Assembly: GCA_019918135.1 (NCBI GenBank)
Contig: WBZZ01006391.1
Span: 1 to 64,000 of the forward strand
From: Paulinella micropora
Lineage: Eukaryota > Cercozoa > Imbricatea > Euglyphida > Paulinellidae
Direction of reading: 5' to 3'
Length of the DNA stretch: 64,000 bases
The position numbers were made by a program, and so were the translations under genes. The notes below the pieces were generated by a model. It worked only from the letters and a program-made list of their open reading frames with translations, was not told where the DNA came from and did not search any database. This document shows, piece after piece, positions 27,498-37,317 of the stretch. Each line of letters begins with the position of its first letter. Position 1 is the first letter of the stretch.

Positions 27498-29309
27498 CCG
27501 GCCGCTGGCGTACTTCTGGTGCGAGCTGTGGCGAGCGCTGCGGGCCCGCTGGCGCGAGCGCGGGGTGCAGACGGTGTGGGGCCTGGAACGGGGCTCCCTG
27601 TCGGTCGTGTCGGCGGACCGCGACCGCGCCGAGCTAGTGCTGCGCCTGGCGGAGCCCGGGGGCTGGGCCGGCCCGCCGGCCGGCCCGCTGCCGGGGGGCC
27701 AGCGCTCCTTGTGCCGGCTGCGGGGGGGCGGCGCCGACCGGCAGCTGGAGGTGCCCTGGCGCATCCCGTACGCAGCGGCCGGCGGCCGGGGCTCGCCCTG
27801 GCTGGCCGAGCTGGCGTGGCGTGACTTTGCGCCGCGCAGCGAGCTGGTGCTGGTCCTCTGGCAGCTGGCGTGCGCCGTGGCCGAGGGTGCGGCCGGGCCC
27901 AAGGCCCTAGCCCGGGCGGGGGGCAGCGCCGGCGAGGCGGCGGACGCGCTGCTGCTGGCGTGGCTGTGTGGGGCCCCAGCCGGGCTGCTGGACGTGCTGA
28001 TCGACGCCCTGGGGCAGCGCTGGGTGCCGCCGCCCGCCGGCCAGGCCGAGCCGGCGGCAGAGTACGGCCTGGCGGGGCGGGCCCTGGCGCGCCTGCTGCC
28101 GGCCAGGGCGCTGTACGACCCGGGGTGCAGCGCCGAGTTCTGGAACGGGACGGCCAGGCTGCTGCGCGCGTCGCGCTGCCGCGTCGAGCTCAGCAACGGC
28201 CACCGCTTTACGCCGGACACCGACCTGCCCCTCCTGGACTACTGCCTGCGCCGCCTGTGCCCGGCGCTGGGCGCCGGGGTGCGCGGTCGCGGCGGCCGGC
28301 TGGCGCTGATCGCGCGCGGGGCCGCGCCCCCCGCGGGGCCCGTGTACCTGTGCCCGTTCTTCCCCGCCCCCGGGCCCACGGGGTCGTCCGAGGTGTACGC
28401 ACTCGCGTGCACGAACCTCGCCTGGGGGTTGGGCGGGCTCTCCCCCGCGCGGTGGACACTGCCCGCCCCCCCCGCGAGGCCGAGGAGGAAGCTGGCAGGG
28501 CGCTCCGCCCGCGCAGTCGCAGCTCGGCCGAGGGGCGGCCGCGCAGCCGCAGCCCGCCAGCGGAGCCTCGGCCGCGCCGCTCCCGCGAACGCCGGCCCCT
28601 CGGGGTCCGGCGCGTACGCTCCCCCTCGCCCAGTTCCGGGCAGCGCTCGCCCCGCCGCCGCCGCCACCGCAGCCCAGCTCCACCCGCCTCGCGGCCCCAC
28701 GCCGGGGGGGCCGCCCCCCCCTCGGAGGGTGCGGCCGCCGCCGCTCCTCCTCCCTCGGCGGGCGTGTCCGCCGCCGCTCCTCTTCCCCCGGCGGGCGTGT
28801 CCGCCGCCGCTCCTCTTCCCCCGGCGGGCGCCGCCGCCGGCCTCGACCAAGGCCTGCTGGCCCCCCCGCTGGCCTCCCCACCTACTGCCTGCACCCTGGG
28901 CCCGGCAGAAGAGGTGCCCCTGGACTCGCCCGTCTATGTGCTCGGCGCCTCGGACGACGAGGCCGGGCCGGTGTGCGCCCTGGGGCCGGACCCCGGCGCC
29001 GTCGCCCCCGGGGGACAGCCGCGGGAGGAGGACGACGGGGCTTTTGTCAACTACGCGTTCGACCCGGCGGCCGTCACGCAGGCGGACTCGGCCCCCCCGC
29101 CGCCCCCAGACTGCCAGGCGCCGCCGGCCGCCCCCGCCGGTCCTACTGGCCCTACTGGCCAGGCGCCCGCCGGTCCTACTGGCCCCGCCGGCCCTGCTAG
29201 TCAGGCGCCCGCCGGCCCTGCTAATCAGGCGCCCGGCGGCACGCCGGCGGCAGTGCCCGCGCCAGACACGGGCCCGGACCGCGGCCCCCTGTGCAGTTTC
29301 TACGAATGA
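27498..29309 (+). pseudogene. Unrecognised large gene, later part (SR/Pro-rich C-terminus)
   Basis: A globular region of about 300 residues (with FWCELWRALRARW, LLDYCLRRLCP, VYLCPFFPAPGP) is followed by an Arg/Ser-rich segment (RSRSPPAEPRPRRSRERR type). Ala/Pro repeats (AGVSAAAPLPP) and (GPTGPTGQAP)-like collagenous repeats come next, and the C-terminus reads GPLCSFYE. The RS-rich segment resembles those of splicing-associated or nucleic-acid-binding virion proteins, but that is only compositional. It appears broken about once. Its start is contiguous with the BspA head fragment, so it has lost its own beginning. A plausible companion segment lies at 24.67-26.89 kb on the other strand. Confidence 0.5.
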
Positions 29310-29635
29310 CCGCCGCCCCGCGCGGCAGACAGTGACAGCGAGCGGGCTTAGTTTCGCCGGCCGGGGTATGCCTGAGCAGCCCATTAAAAAGTCTAGCTGC
29401 GGTCCTCTGGGCGCCGGCGGACGTGGCCTGGCGTCCTAGCGCGGCCGGCCACGAGTTCACCGGGGGCAGCCCCTCCCTAGTCACCACCCGGACCGGAACG
29501 AAAAGTGCTCCCCCCTCCGTACCGCCGGCGCTAGCTAGCCCGCTCCCGGCCGGCTTCCAACCTCGCCGGGTGCTGTGCCCTGGACCGGTGCCTGAGCTTT
29601 TAATAGAGAGGCGGCGGCCGGCCACGGCCGCCGCT
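29310..29635. other. Convergent 3' spacer
   Basis: This lies between a plus-strand and a minus-strand stop. It contains attaaaaag (29382-29391, plus) and a reverse-strand attaaaagc (about 29596-29603) that could act as poly(A)-like signals. No gene is seen. Confidence 0.4.
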
Positions 29636-30721
29636 TTACAGAAAGGAGGGCTGATGGACGAGGCGGGAGATTTCCAAGTCCTGAGCGCCCGGGCCATAGC
29701 CCACCGTGCTCTTCAGTACGTCCAGTGCGCGCGCTATAACCTGGTTGTACGTGCTCTTGCCCAGGCCCAGGCGCGCAGTCATCTCGCGGCACATGAGCGC
29801 CAACTCCCTGCGCCGCTCATTCTCGTTCTTGTTCTTACCGAGCCCCCGGGCGCGACGGAAGGGCAGCGGACACTCTAGCTCGCGGGAGATACTAGTGGTC
29901 ACGACTTCGCGCACCTTGTACACGGTTTCCGCCAACACCGTGTTAGCTTGTGTATTCTCGGGCAGGCTCAGCAGGTCCTTCAGCTCCCGCAAGTAGCCGT
30001 TGCGTTCGTCCCGGCACATCTTTTCCTTGTCGGGGCGATCGTGCCTGCGCTGGTCCGCGGGGGGTCGTTCCGCCCGCGACGCGGCGTCCTGTGCGGGCTC
30101 CGTCTTCCTGGCCTTGGGGCCGGCGAAGTCCCGCGCCTGAGTGCGCGTGTGCGCCCCGGCCAGAGCCCCGCCCCAGCTTCTGCCCGCCCCCCTGCCGTCG
30201 TCGTCCGGGCCGGGCAGGATCGCCACGTTGTAATCACCACCAAAGGACCACAGGCCCTGCGCCGGCCTGGTCGTCGGCCTGAGCACCGGGGTGCGGCTAC
30301 CTCTTCGGGCGACCAGGCGGTCGAACAGGCCCGCGAGCAAGGCCCCCTCCTGCTCGCACTCGGCCCAGAGTTTTTGCAGCGCCGCTACCTCCAGCACGTC
30401 CTTCCCGCCGCCCGGGGGGTCGCCCGAGGGGTCGCCCGGGGGGTCGCCCGAGGGGTCGCCCTGGGCCCAAGGCAGGCCGTCCGGTGGCCCAGGTACAGCG
30501 CCACGCTCGGGGATGTCAGAAGCGGCGCACTGTCCGCTGCTGTCGGCCAACAGGCTACCCGGGCTAGCGAGATGCCAGTCTTGTGGGTCAGGTAGTGGTT
30601 GGGGCAGGGTGGGAGAGCCCGCTGGTGGTGAGGAGGGGTGGGCGCCGGGGGAGCCACTCATCACCAGCGGCGGGAGGAAGTCTAGCAGAGGATAATCGTC
30701 CTCTTGGTCCAGCTGCAGCAT
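29636..30721 (-). CDS. Protein with two bHLH-like motifs, candidate transcription regulator
   Basis: This is an intact 361-residue frame. The N-terminal half is acidic and Pro-rich, including GDPSGDPPG repeats, as in many activation domains. The C-terminal part contains a strong bHLH-like segment at about 294-340. It has a basic NENERRREL followed by a first helix, a GKST loop and a second helix (YNQVIARALDVLKSTV). A weaker second one sits just before it (about 231-277): RDERNGYLRELKDLL, a PENTQ loop, then NTVLAETVYKVREVV. The E-R-R spacing and the K preceding helix 2 fit E-box-binding bHLH proteins. DNA binding and the target are inference. The gene is divergent from the LRR gene across a repeat-rich spacer. 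Confidence 0.55.
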   Translation of the reverse strand: MLQLDQEDDYPLLDFLPPLVMSGSPGAHPSSPPAGSPTLPQPLPDPQDWHLASPGSLLADSSGQCAASDIPERGAVPGPPDGLPWAQGDPSGDPPGDPSGDPPGGGKDVLEVAALQKLWAECEQEGALLAGLFDRLVARRGSRTPVLRPTTRPAQGLWSFGGDYNVAILPGPDDDGRGAGRSWGGALAGAHTRTQARDFAGPKARKTEPAQDAASRAERPPADQRRHDRPDKEKMCRDERNGYLRELKDLLSLPENTQANTVLAETVYKVREVVTTSISRELECPLPFRRARGLGKNKNENERRRELALMCREMTARLGLGKSTYNQVIARALDVLKSTVGYGPGAQDLEISRLVHQPSFL

Positions 30722-30802
30722 GTTTTACGTTCTACGCCGGGCGGAAAGTGAAGCGGACGCGCTCCCTTCCTCCCCAGAAAAGAGCGCGCGCCGCGCACGT
30801 GC

Positions 30803-31075
30803 GGGGGGGGGGCTCGCGCGCCAGCCTCTCCCCCCCCCCTCCGTGCCCCACGGGCGGGCGCCGGCGGGCGCCGGCGGCGGGGGCTCGCGCGCCAGCCTCT
30901 CCCCCCCCTCCGTGCCCCGCGGGCGGGCGCCGGCGGGCGCCGGCGGGCGCCGGCGGCGGGCGCCGGCGGCGGGCGCCGGCGGCGGGGGCTCGCGCGCCAA
31001 CCTCCCCCCCCCCTCCGTGCCCCACGGGCGGGCGCCGGCGGGCGCCGGCGGCGGGGGCTCGCGCGCATGCGCCCG
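30803..31075. repeat. GC minisatellite in divergent promoter region
   Basis: The word gggggctcgcgcgcca recurs about every 70-100 bp (near 30819, 30878 and 30984). Between copies lie variable (gggcgccggc)n and C-run tracts followed by ccgtgccccacgggcgg. It lies between the bHLH-like gene (minus) and the LRR gene (plus). Confidence 0.7.
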
Positions 31076-31210
31076 GCCCGTGCCGCCCCCCCCCTTCCTC
31101 TCCTTTCGCGCCCAGGGGAAGGGAAGCAAGGGGGGGGGGGGAGAGCAAGAGATGAAGAGAGCGCGCCGGAGGCGGGGGCTCGCGCAGCGGTCTATTTCCC
31201 AATACGCAAC

Positions 31211-34200
31211 ATGGCCGAAGAAAAAAAAAAGGCACGGGAGAAAAATTGCGCCATCTGCGACCGGCCTTCGGTCTCGACGGAGGCCCTGGTCTCCGCCAAC
31301 ACCAACCTCCTAGGATTCCTAACCACCCAGGACAGCGCCCGCGGCCTCAGGGCGAACGAAGCGCCTTGCTGAACTATCTGCATCTGCGCAGTCTGCGGCT
31401 GCCTGTTGCCGGCAGAAATAACCTACAGTTAGCACCGCTCTTGACTGAATTCGGCGCCCAGCCGGATGTCTGCCTGACGGAAATCCAAGGCTGTGCTAGC
31501 AACAACTACCGGGCCCTGCGGGGTAGACAAGCCGCGTGGCGAAGGGCCGGCGACGCGTTGGCCGGGGGCAGGCCTGACATATTGGCGTTTGCTCCTCTGC
31601 TAATTCCTCCGGTGGGCACAGTCCACCCCGTTGCGCGCACGGCCGCTACTCGCTCTACCCTCGACGTGGACCTGCGCAGGGAAAGCTACTGGCACTCGCT
31701 CGGCGTCGCGGCTAGGCTTGGGCTCGGGGCCAGCGCCCAGAACGGCAGTTTTGTGCTCCCCGAACTGGTCATCTCCTGGGACGAAAGCTACCCCGCGGGC
31801 CGTGACCAAAAGCTGGCCGAGCTCGCCAGCCGGAACGCGGGGTACTTCCCCTTCGCGGGACCCCAGGCTTTTCCCGTCCGGCGGCTGTGCCTGCATCACC
31901 TGGCAGTAGAAGAATGCACGTACCTGAAGCTCGCCAGGACAGGCGCCCAGCCGTTCCTGGACCGGGTCACGGCGCTCGAGTTTATCCAAACCGTCCTGCC
32001 CGAGCCAGGGAAAATCCTCCCTGAGTTCACCCTGTCCGGCCTGCCGCTACTGCAACGGTTTGTCTTTACGCAGCAAGCGCAGCGGCACGCACGGCGCCCC
32101 TCCTCGCAGCCAGCGCTACTCTTCGAGGACTGTCCGGCCCTCGCCACCATCGACACCTCTTTGCGCAGCGGCGACAGCCCACAGCCGGTCAGAGTGGGCC
32201 TTCGCGGCAGCTGTGCCGCTGTGCTGCAAGTCAAGCCAGGGAACGGGGATCTGCACTGGGAGGCAAGCCAGTGCCACCAGCTGACTACCCTGAGGTGGCC
32301 GGAACTCCGCACCACGGAGGGAGTCCTCACGCTGCGGCTGTACGCGTGTACGACCCTGAGCGAGCTTCTGTTACCGCTGCTAGCGCAAGCCGGGGGCCTG
32401 CACGTACAACTGCTCCCTACCGAGCCTTCCACTGGCTATTCTTCTCCCCGCCGAGCAGCGCCCGCCGCCCCGCCGTTGCTGGACTTCGCACTGTTCCACG
32501 CGCCTGAGCTGGACGTCGTGGCCGGAAACCTCGACGTGGAACTCCGTAGCTGTCCACGCCTGTCCAGCTTCGCACTACTAAAGTTGAGCAGGGTATACGA
32601 AGAGGCCGAGTTCGGGTTCCACGGGTGCGACATCCTGGAAGGGGCTACCTTGCCTAAACTGGCATCGGTGGGCTACCTGCTGGGCCTGGACTTTTGTGCC
32701 TGCCGGCTCACGGCTTTTACTCTGCCCCTGTTACAACGGCTCGCGCACCGACCGGCCGCGGGCCAGGGCCGGGGAAAGGAGCGTGGCCTGAGGCTACATT
32801 TCGAGGACTGTACCACGCTGCATAACTGCACTTTGCCCCTGCTGAGTACCATCGGGAAGAAAGAGGTTGGCAGCTCTTACCGAGGAGGCCCGGCGGAGGA
32901 AGACGACGCGCGCGCTTCCGGGGGGTCCCTGTATGTGTCCCTCGAGAACTGCCCTGAGTTCAAAAACCTAGACCTGCCGCTGCTCAGCGAAGTACGGGGC
33001 GGGGGCTGCGTGCTCAAAGTACAGGGCTCCAGCGTTACGCAGGTAAGCTTGCCCTTGCTGCACCTAGTGGATCAAGAGCTCTGGCTAGAATTCCGGGGCT
33101 GCGCGGGGCTAAAGGAGTTTACGCTACCGAGGCTGTAGCGGGTGCGGGGGCGAGGCGAGTCTAGGAGCCGCGTCAGCTTCGAACGCTGTCCCGACCTAGA
33201 GAAGTTTACTTTGCCTCTGTTAGCGCAAGTAGGCTGTGAACTGTCGGTGTGCATCAAGGACTGCCCAGCATTCCAAGAGCTGTCGCTGCCTAAGCTCAGG
33301 ACTGTAGAGGGGCCGGTCCAGGTAGAGTTGGAGTGCCCCCAGCTGCGGACCTGTGACTTCTCCGCGCTGGCCCGGGTATGGGGTGCGTTCACTGTGACCG
33401 CCAAGCGCTGCGACCAGCTCGAGGCCCTGCGACTGCCGCTGATAGAGAGGCTGCAAGTGCGGGATGAAGCGGAGGAGGTAAGACTGGGTTCCCGTGCATG
33501 CGTGACGGTCGAGGAATGCCCCGAGCTGCAGGAGCTCGAGCTCCCCCTGACCGGGTGGCGGAACTACACGGCCTGTACGCTGACGGTGCAGGACTGCCAA
33601 CGTCTGCCAGCGCTCGTGTTACCAACGGCCCTGCCCAGCGTGGCGGAGTGGGGGCTGACGGTCACTGCCTGCCCCGCTCTGGCCTGGCTCGGGCTGCCCG
33701 TCGAGCTACCAGTGTGCCAGGAGCTCACGCTCCGGGTACAAGACTGCCGGCTTCTGCCAGCGCTCGTGTTACCAACGGCCCTGTCCAGCGTGACGGAGCT
33801 TGAGCTGGCGATCACGGGCTGCCCCGCTCTGAAGGAGCTCGGGCTGCCCGTCGAGCTACCAGTGTGCCAGGAGCTCACGCTCCGGGTACAAGACTGCCAG
33901 CTTCTGCCAGCGCTCGTGTTACCAACGGTCCTGTCCAGCGTGACGGGGCTGGAGCTGACGGGGCTGGAGCTGGCGATCACGGGCTGCCCCGCTCTGAAGG
34001 AGCTCGCAGTGCCAGCAGCCATGTCCGGCGTGACGGAGCTGGAGCTGACGATCACGGACTGCTCCGCTCTGGCTAAGCTCGTGCTGCCCGCCAACCTAGC
34101 CCGAGTGGAGAGGTTGACGCTGTCCGTACGAAACTGTGCTGCTCTGACTGAGCTCGCAATGCCAGCAGCCATGCCCGGCGTGACGGAGCTGGAGCTGGCG

Positions 34201-34548
34201 ATCACGGGCTGTTCCGCTCTGGCTAAGCTCGTGCTGCCCGCCAACCTAGCCCAAGTGAAGAGGTTGACGCTGTCCATAGAAGACTGCGCTGTCCTGACAG
34301 AGCTGGTGCTGCCCGCTCGCTTAGGCCAGTGCCAAGTATTTCAGCTGACGTTGGCTAGCTGCCCGGTACTAGACACACTAACCGTTCCGGCAGGGCGGGT
34401 CCCGAATGCTCACATCAAGATCGGAGGCTGCCCGCGGCTAGTGAGCCAAGATAGTAGGCTGTTCAGCCTGCAACAACTGCGGGAGATATGCTCTCAGCAG
34501 CAGGGCGTGCTCCCCCGCCTGCCGAAACGGCAGAAGACGGGCCCCTAG
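31211..34548 (+). pseudogene. Large LRR protein with N-terminal CxxC segment, broken
   Basis: It starts at the ATG at 31211 with a Lys-rich lead and CAICDRPS. It then runs through about 1,050 codons of leucine-rich repeats of ~24-25 residues with a Cys/Pro signature (DCPALxxLxLPLLxxV). The repeats are irregular at first and very regular toward the end, where a 150-bp, two-repeat unit is duplicated (33.59-34.04 kb). No membrane segment or kinase/NACHT domain is visible, so an intracellular binding scaffold is likelier than a receptor. The gene is broken in about two places. The C-terminus is basic (PKRQKTGP), possibly nuclear-directing. Confidence 0.6.
33592..34040 (+). repeat. 150-bp tandem duplication inside the LRR gene
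   Basis: The stretch beginning gactgcc and running through ccagcgctcgtgttacca and gtccagcgtgac starts near 33592, 33742 and 33892. This gives a 150-bp period (50 codons, two LRRs), with the third copy altered at its end. Confidence 0.8.
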
Positions 34549-35243
34549 GCGCAAGGCCCGCCAGCAGGCCCGGACCTGCCGGGTAGGCCCGGGGAAGGGG
34601 GAGAGCTACCGTCAGGCAGGGCTTGGCGGCTGAGGAGCCCCGCTGCTTCCTCTCCGTGGGCTCTCCTCCCCCCTGCCAGCAGCTCTGAGCGAGTCAGACA
34701 GAACCACGGGCTGTCACAGCTTGGGCTGCGGACTTGGTAGAAAGAAATCGGGGCCACGGGACAGGCCGGTTTCTCCTCCGGGGCCTCGGCCCGCTGGCCT
34801 GCGCCGGCCGCGGATCCCGCCCCCCCCCCCCCAGAGAGAGAGAAAGAGAGAGGGAGAGAGAGAGAGCCTAAGGCTGCCGCAGTTTGATTGTTGACCTAGT
34901 TAAAAAAACTTTCCCTTTAGCAACAGGGCAGGCCGACACGGGCCTTAGCTCGCTGGAATCTGCTCCGCAAAGGCCGGTGGGCGACGAGGAACGAGTTTTT
35001 TCTCCGGAACCCTGGTTGGCCAGGCACAAGCGCCGCTCCCCCCCCTCGGCGATCCTCCAAGGGACTGACCGCCGCGCGGTCAGCCCGCTCCCCTTGACCC
35101 GGGCCGGGGTTCGTGTCCCTCTCCGGGCCGGCACAGAAAAACTGGTAGCGTCCTTTTTTTAATGACTTGTACGGGCCCCGGACCCCCTGTGCGTTCCCCT
35201 CACTTCCTACTCCCTATCCCGGCTGCCCCGGGGCTCCCGTGGC
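34549..35243. other. Convergent spacer with GA microsatellite
   Basis: A purine (GA)n run lies at about 34838-34866. There is an 80-90-codon frame on each strand at 34.87-35.16 kb, but neither shows family features, so no gene is called. Confidence 0.4.
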
Positions 35244-35843
35244 CTACGCGATGCGGCGGCGGGACTGCACTAGCCGCCGTTCGAACACCGCGTGCTGCCA
35301 GTGTTTGTCCATCAGTGTTTCTTTGCCCTGCACCTCCATGATGCGCTTGCCATGGTCAAAGACGTCTTGCATAATCTGCTGGCAGGCCACTAGAATGCCC
35401 TTCATGGCCAAGCCCTGGACGATGCTGACATTGGTCTGCTGGCTCAGGATGCACTGCATGACCCGGCGGTAGAACGTAGCATTGCACAGAGCAGGCTTCA
35501 GGTGGCTCAGCCGGAGTTCCCGCGCAAACTTGCGCCGGAAGATTCTGGCCTGCTTGGCGCGCACCGTGCGCTTGGCGCCGCGCCGGCGCTCCTCTTTCGG
35601 ACTGTCTTTTTCCGGGGGCGGGGCGGAGCGGCTGCGGGCCCGCTGGGAGTCACGTCGCTTGGTCTTCTTTTTCTTCCGCTTGGTGCTGCTGCCGGCCTTA
35701 TCATGCTCCTGGCGCGAGCTGGCCTTGCCGCCAGACTCGGACGTGTGTCTTTTCTTGCCGGGGCTGGAGTGCTCCCGGTGTTTCTTCCGCCGTCGCACGC
35801 CCTCGGTCTCCCCGGGGCCGACGGTGCGCTTGGTACGTGTCAT
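35244..35843 (-). CDS. Histone-fold protein with long basic tail (H2B-like)
   Basis: This is an intact 199-residue frame. Residues 1-105 form a Lys/Arg/Ser-rich tail (KRKKKKTKRR, GKKRHTSESGGK) like a histone or protamine tail. Residues ~121-190 align by eye along their whole length with the histone H2B fold. There is an alpha-1-like FYRRVMQCILSQQ, a loop, a long alpha-2-like VQGLAMKGILVACQQIMQDV, and FDHGKRIMEVQGKETL. An alpha-3-like DKHWQHAVFERRL completes it. Spacing matches H2B without large gaps, but few identities are kept. Viral histones are known in Marseilleviridae, medusaviruses and mirusviruses; here the gene is divergent from the protease-like gene. A basic DNA-condensing protein without a true histone fold is the alternative. 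Confidence 0.5.
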   Translation of the reverse strand: MTRTKRTVGPGETEGVRRRKKHREHSSPGKKRHTSESGGKASSRQEHDKAGSSTKRKKKKTKRRDSQRARSRSAPPPEKDSPKEERRRGAKRTVRAKQARIFRRKFARELRLSHLKPALCNATFYRRVMQCILSQQTNVSIVQGLAMKGILVACQQIMQDVFDHGKRIMEVQGKETLMDKHWQHAVFERRLVQSRRRIA

Positions 35844-36044
35844 GCTGTGACGGTGGGCCTTGATTGGCTGTTGGCTGGTGCGTTTGTGGCGCTCCAGCCC
35901 CCGCGCCGCCGCCCAGGCCCGCTCAGCGGCGGCCCCGCCGCGCGCCGGGTAGGGCGGGGGGAGGGGGAGGGGAGCGGGGCTGCGGGGCACGCGCGAGGAG
36001 AGGGAAGGAAGGGAGGACAGGGAGGGGGGGGGCGCCTCCCCCGG

Positions 36045-36260
36045 GGAGGGGCAGGGGGTGCCCCGCTGGGGGGGAGGCGGGGGTGCCCCCCGGGGGGGGA
36101 GGGGGGTGCCCCCCGGGGGGGGGGGGAAGGGGGGTGCCCCCCGGGGGGGGGGGGGGGTGCCCCCCGGGGGGGGGGGAAGGGGGGTGCCCCCCGGGGGGGG
36201 GAGGGGGGGTGCCCCCCTGTGCCTCCCCCTGGGGGGGGAAGGGGGGGTACCCCCCCTCCC
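36045..36260. repeat. G-run minisatellite between histone-like and protease-like genes
   Basis: Alternating gggtgccccccgggggg units of about 25-36 bp, at least six copies, with G runs up to 14. It should form G-quadruplex or hairpin structures. It lies immediately 5' of the plus-strand start at 36286. Confidence 0.75.
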
Positions 36261-36285
36261 CCCCCACAAGAAGTGGCGGCGTGGC

Positions 36286-37317
36286 ATGAACCGCGCGGCA
36301 GACGAGGCGGCTAGGCTCGAGGACTTTTTGCGGGCCAAGCTGCCGGGCGCCCGGCGCCGGGGGGTGGAGGGCGTCCAGGCCGACCCGGCCCGGTGCGTGT
36401 TCTACGGTCCCGAGCCGCCCGCGGTGCCGGCCGCCGAGGCCGACCGCGCGGTGGAGGTGGTGGAGCACTGCCTGTACGAGAGCGCGCTGGCGCACGACGA
36501 CCTAGAGCGCAAGCGCTATGACCCCGCGCTGCCGGCCGAGGCCCGGCAGCACTACATGGAGCAGCTCAGCCGGGACGAACTGGCGCTGCTAGCCGTGCCC
36601 ATGGTGGGCCGGCCGTGCTTTATCGAGCACTGGGACAACGCCGACGACTACGACCCCGTCCGCGGCGCGGGTGATTTCCGGCAGAGCTGGGGGTACGTGG
36701 CCGCCACGCGCTTCGACCCTGCCACCCACAGCCTGTACATGTACAGCGCGCTGCACCAGAACGTGGAGGGGCTCGCGAGCGCGTACCGCCTGCGGGACCC
36801 GGGGGGCCCCAAGGGCGCGAGCATCCAGCACCTGCGGGACTCGCTGAACCACCAGGCGGCCGTGCTGGAGAATTCTTACTGTGCGCAGGGGGCACGCCCC
36901 GGGACGTACCTGCTGGGCTGGCGCTTCCTGTGGCCCGAGCGCTGCTACCGCAACCCCGGCCCGACCAACAGCAGCCGCGTCCTGCTGCCCCACCAGGTCG
37001 CGGACCTGAGCGCCCTGCCCTACTTCCGGCCCAGGGCGGGCGGGGGCGGGGGGGCGCGGGGGCGCGGGCCGCTTCCCTCTCCCTTCCCCCGGCGCGGGCC
37101 GCCACGCTGGCGCGGGCCAGCCGCCGGCCCCTCCTCTCCCTTCCCGTCGCTTACCCGGCCCCCCGGAACCCCGGGGCGGTGTGGCGCGGGATACCTCGCG
37201 CTGCATTTCTGCGTCTGTGGCAACAAACCACACACCTCCGGTTGGGCCGAGCGAGCCACGTACGTGCCATGTACTCCCAGCCAGCAGCACACCATGTACA
37301 GGCGCCTACCCTGCTAG
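36286..37317 (+). CDS. Candidate capsid maturation protease (herpesvirus S21 / prohead-protease-like)
   Basis: This is a 343-residue frame from the ATG after the G-rich repeat. Residues ~105-215 follow the order of the herpesvirus assemblin/HK97 prohead protease fold. GRPCFIEHWDN (His115) resembles the first catalytic His region, and WGYVAATRFDPATHSLYMYSAL resembles the strand pair after it. A Ser comes next (Ser165 in GLASAYRLRD, or Ser179 in KGASIQ). LNHQAAVLENSYCAQG then ARPGTYLLGW (His189) resembles the second His region and the RRGT strand. The last ~90 residues are low-complexity. It overlaps the start of a scaffold-like gene by 49 nt in another frame, which parallels the protease-scaffold pairing of herpesviruses and mirusviruses. 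No capsid protein lies in this window. Confidence 0.5.
   Translation: MNRAADEAARLEDFLRAKLPGARRRGVEGVQADPARCVFYGPEPPAVPAAEADRAVEVVEHCLYESALAHDDLERKRYDPALPAEARQHYMEQLSRDELALLAVPMVGRPCFIEHWDNADDYDPVRGAGDFRQSWGYVAATRFDPATHSLYMYSALHQNVEGLASAYRLRDPGGPKGASIQHLRDSLNHQAAVLENSYCAQGARPGTYLLGWRFLWPERCYRNPGPTNSSRVLLPHQVADLSALPYFRPRAGGGGGARGRGPLPSPFPRRGPPRWRGPAAGPSSPFPSLTRPPGTPGRCGAGYLALHFCVCGNKPHTSGWAERATYVPCTPSQQHTMYRRLPC

Noticed and set aside
30583-31235. Ala/Gly/Arg-rich frames on both strands around the minisatellite
   Set aside because: They are translations of the (gggcgccggc)n repeat region between two divergent genes.
31211-34548. NLR-type immune receptor
   Set aside because: LRRs are present, but no NB-ARC/NACHT, TIR, CARD or membrane segment is visible.
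34868-35162. 80-90-codon frames on both strands
   Set aside because: Neither has a family signature, signal or neighbour logic; either could be chance.
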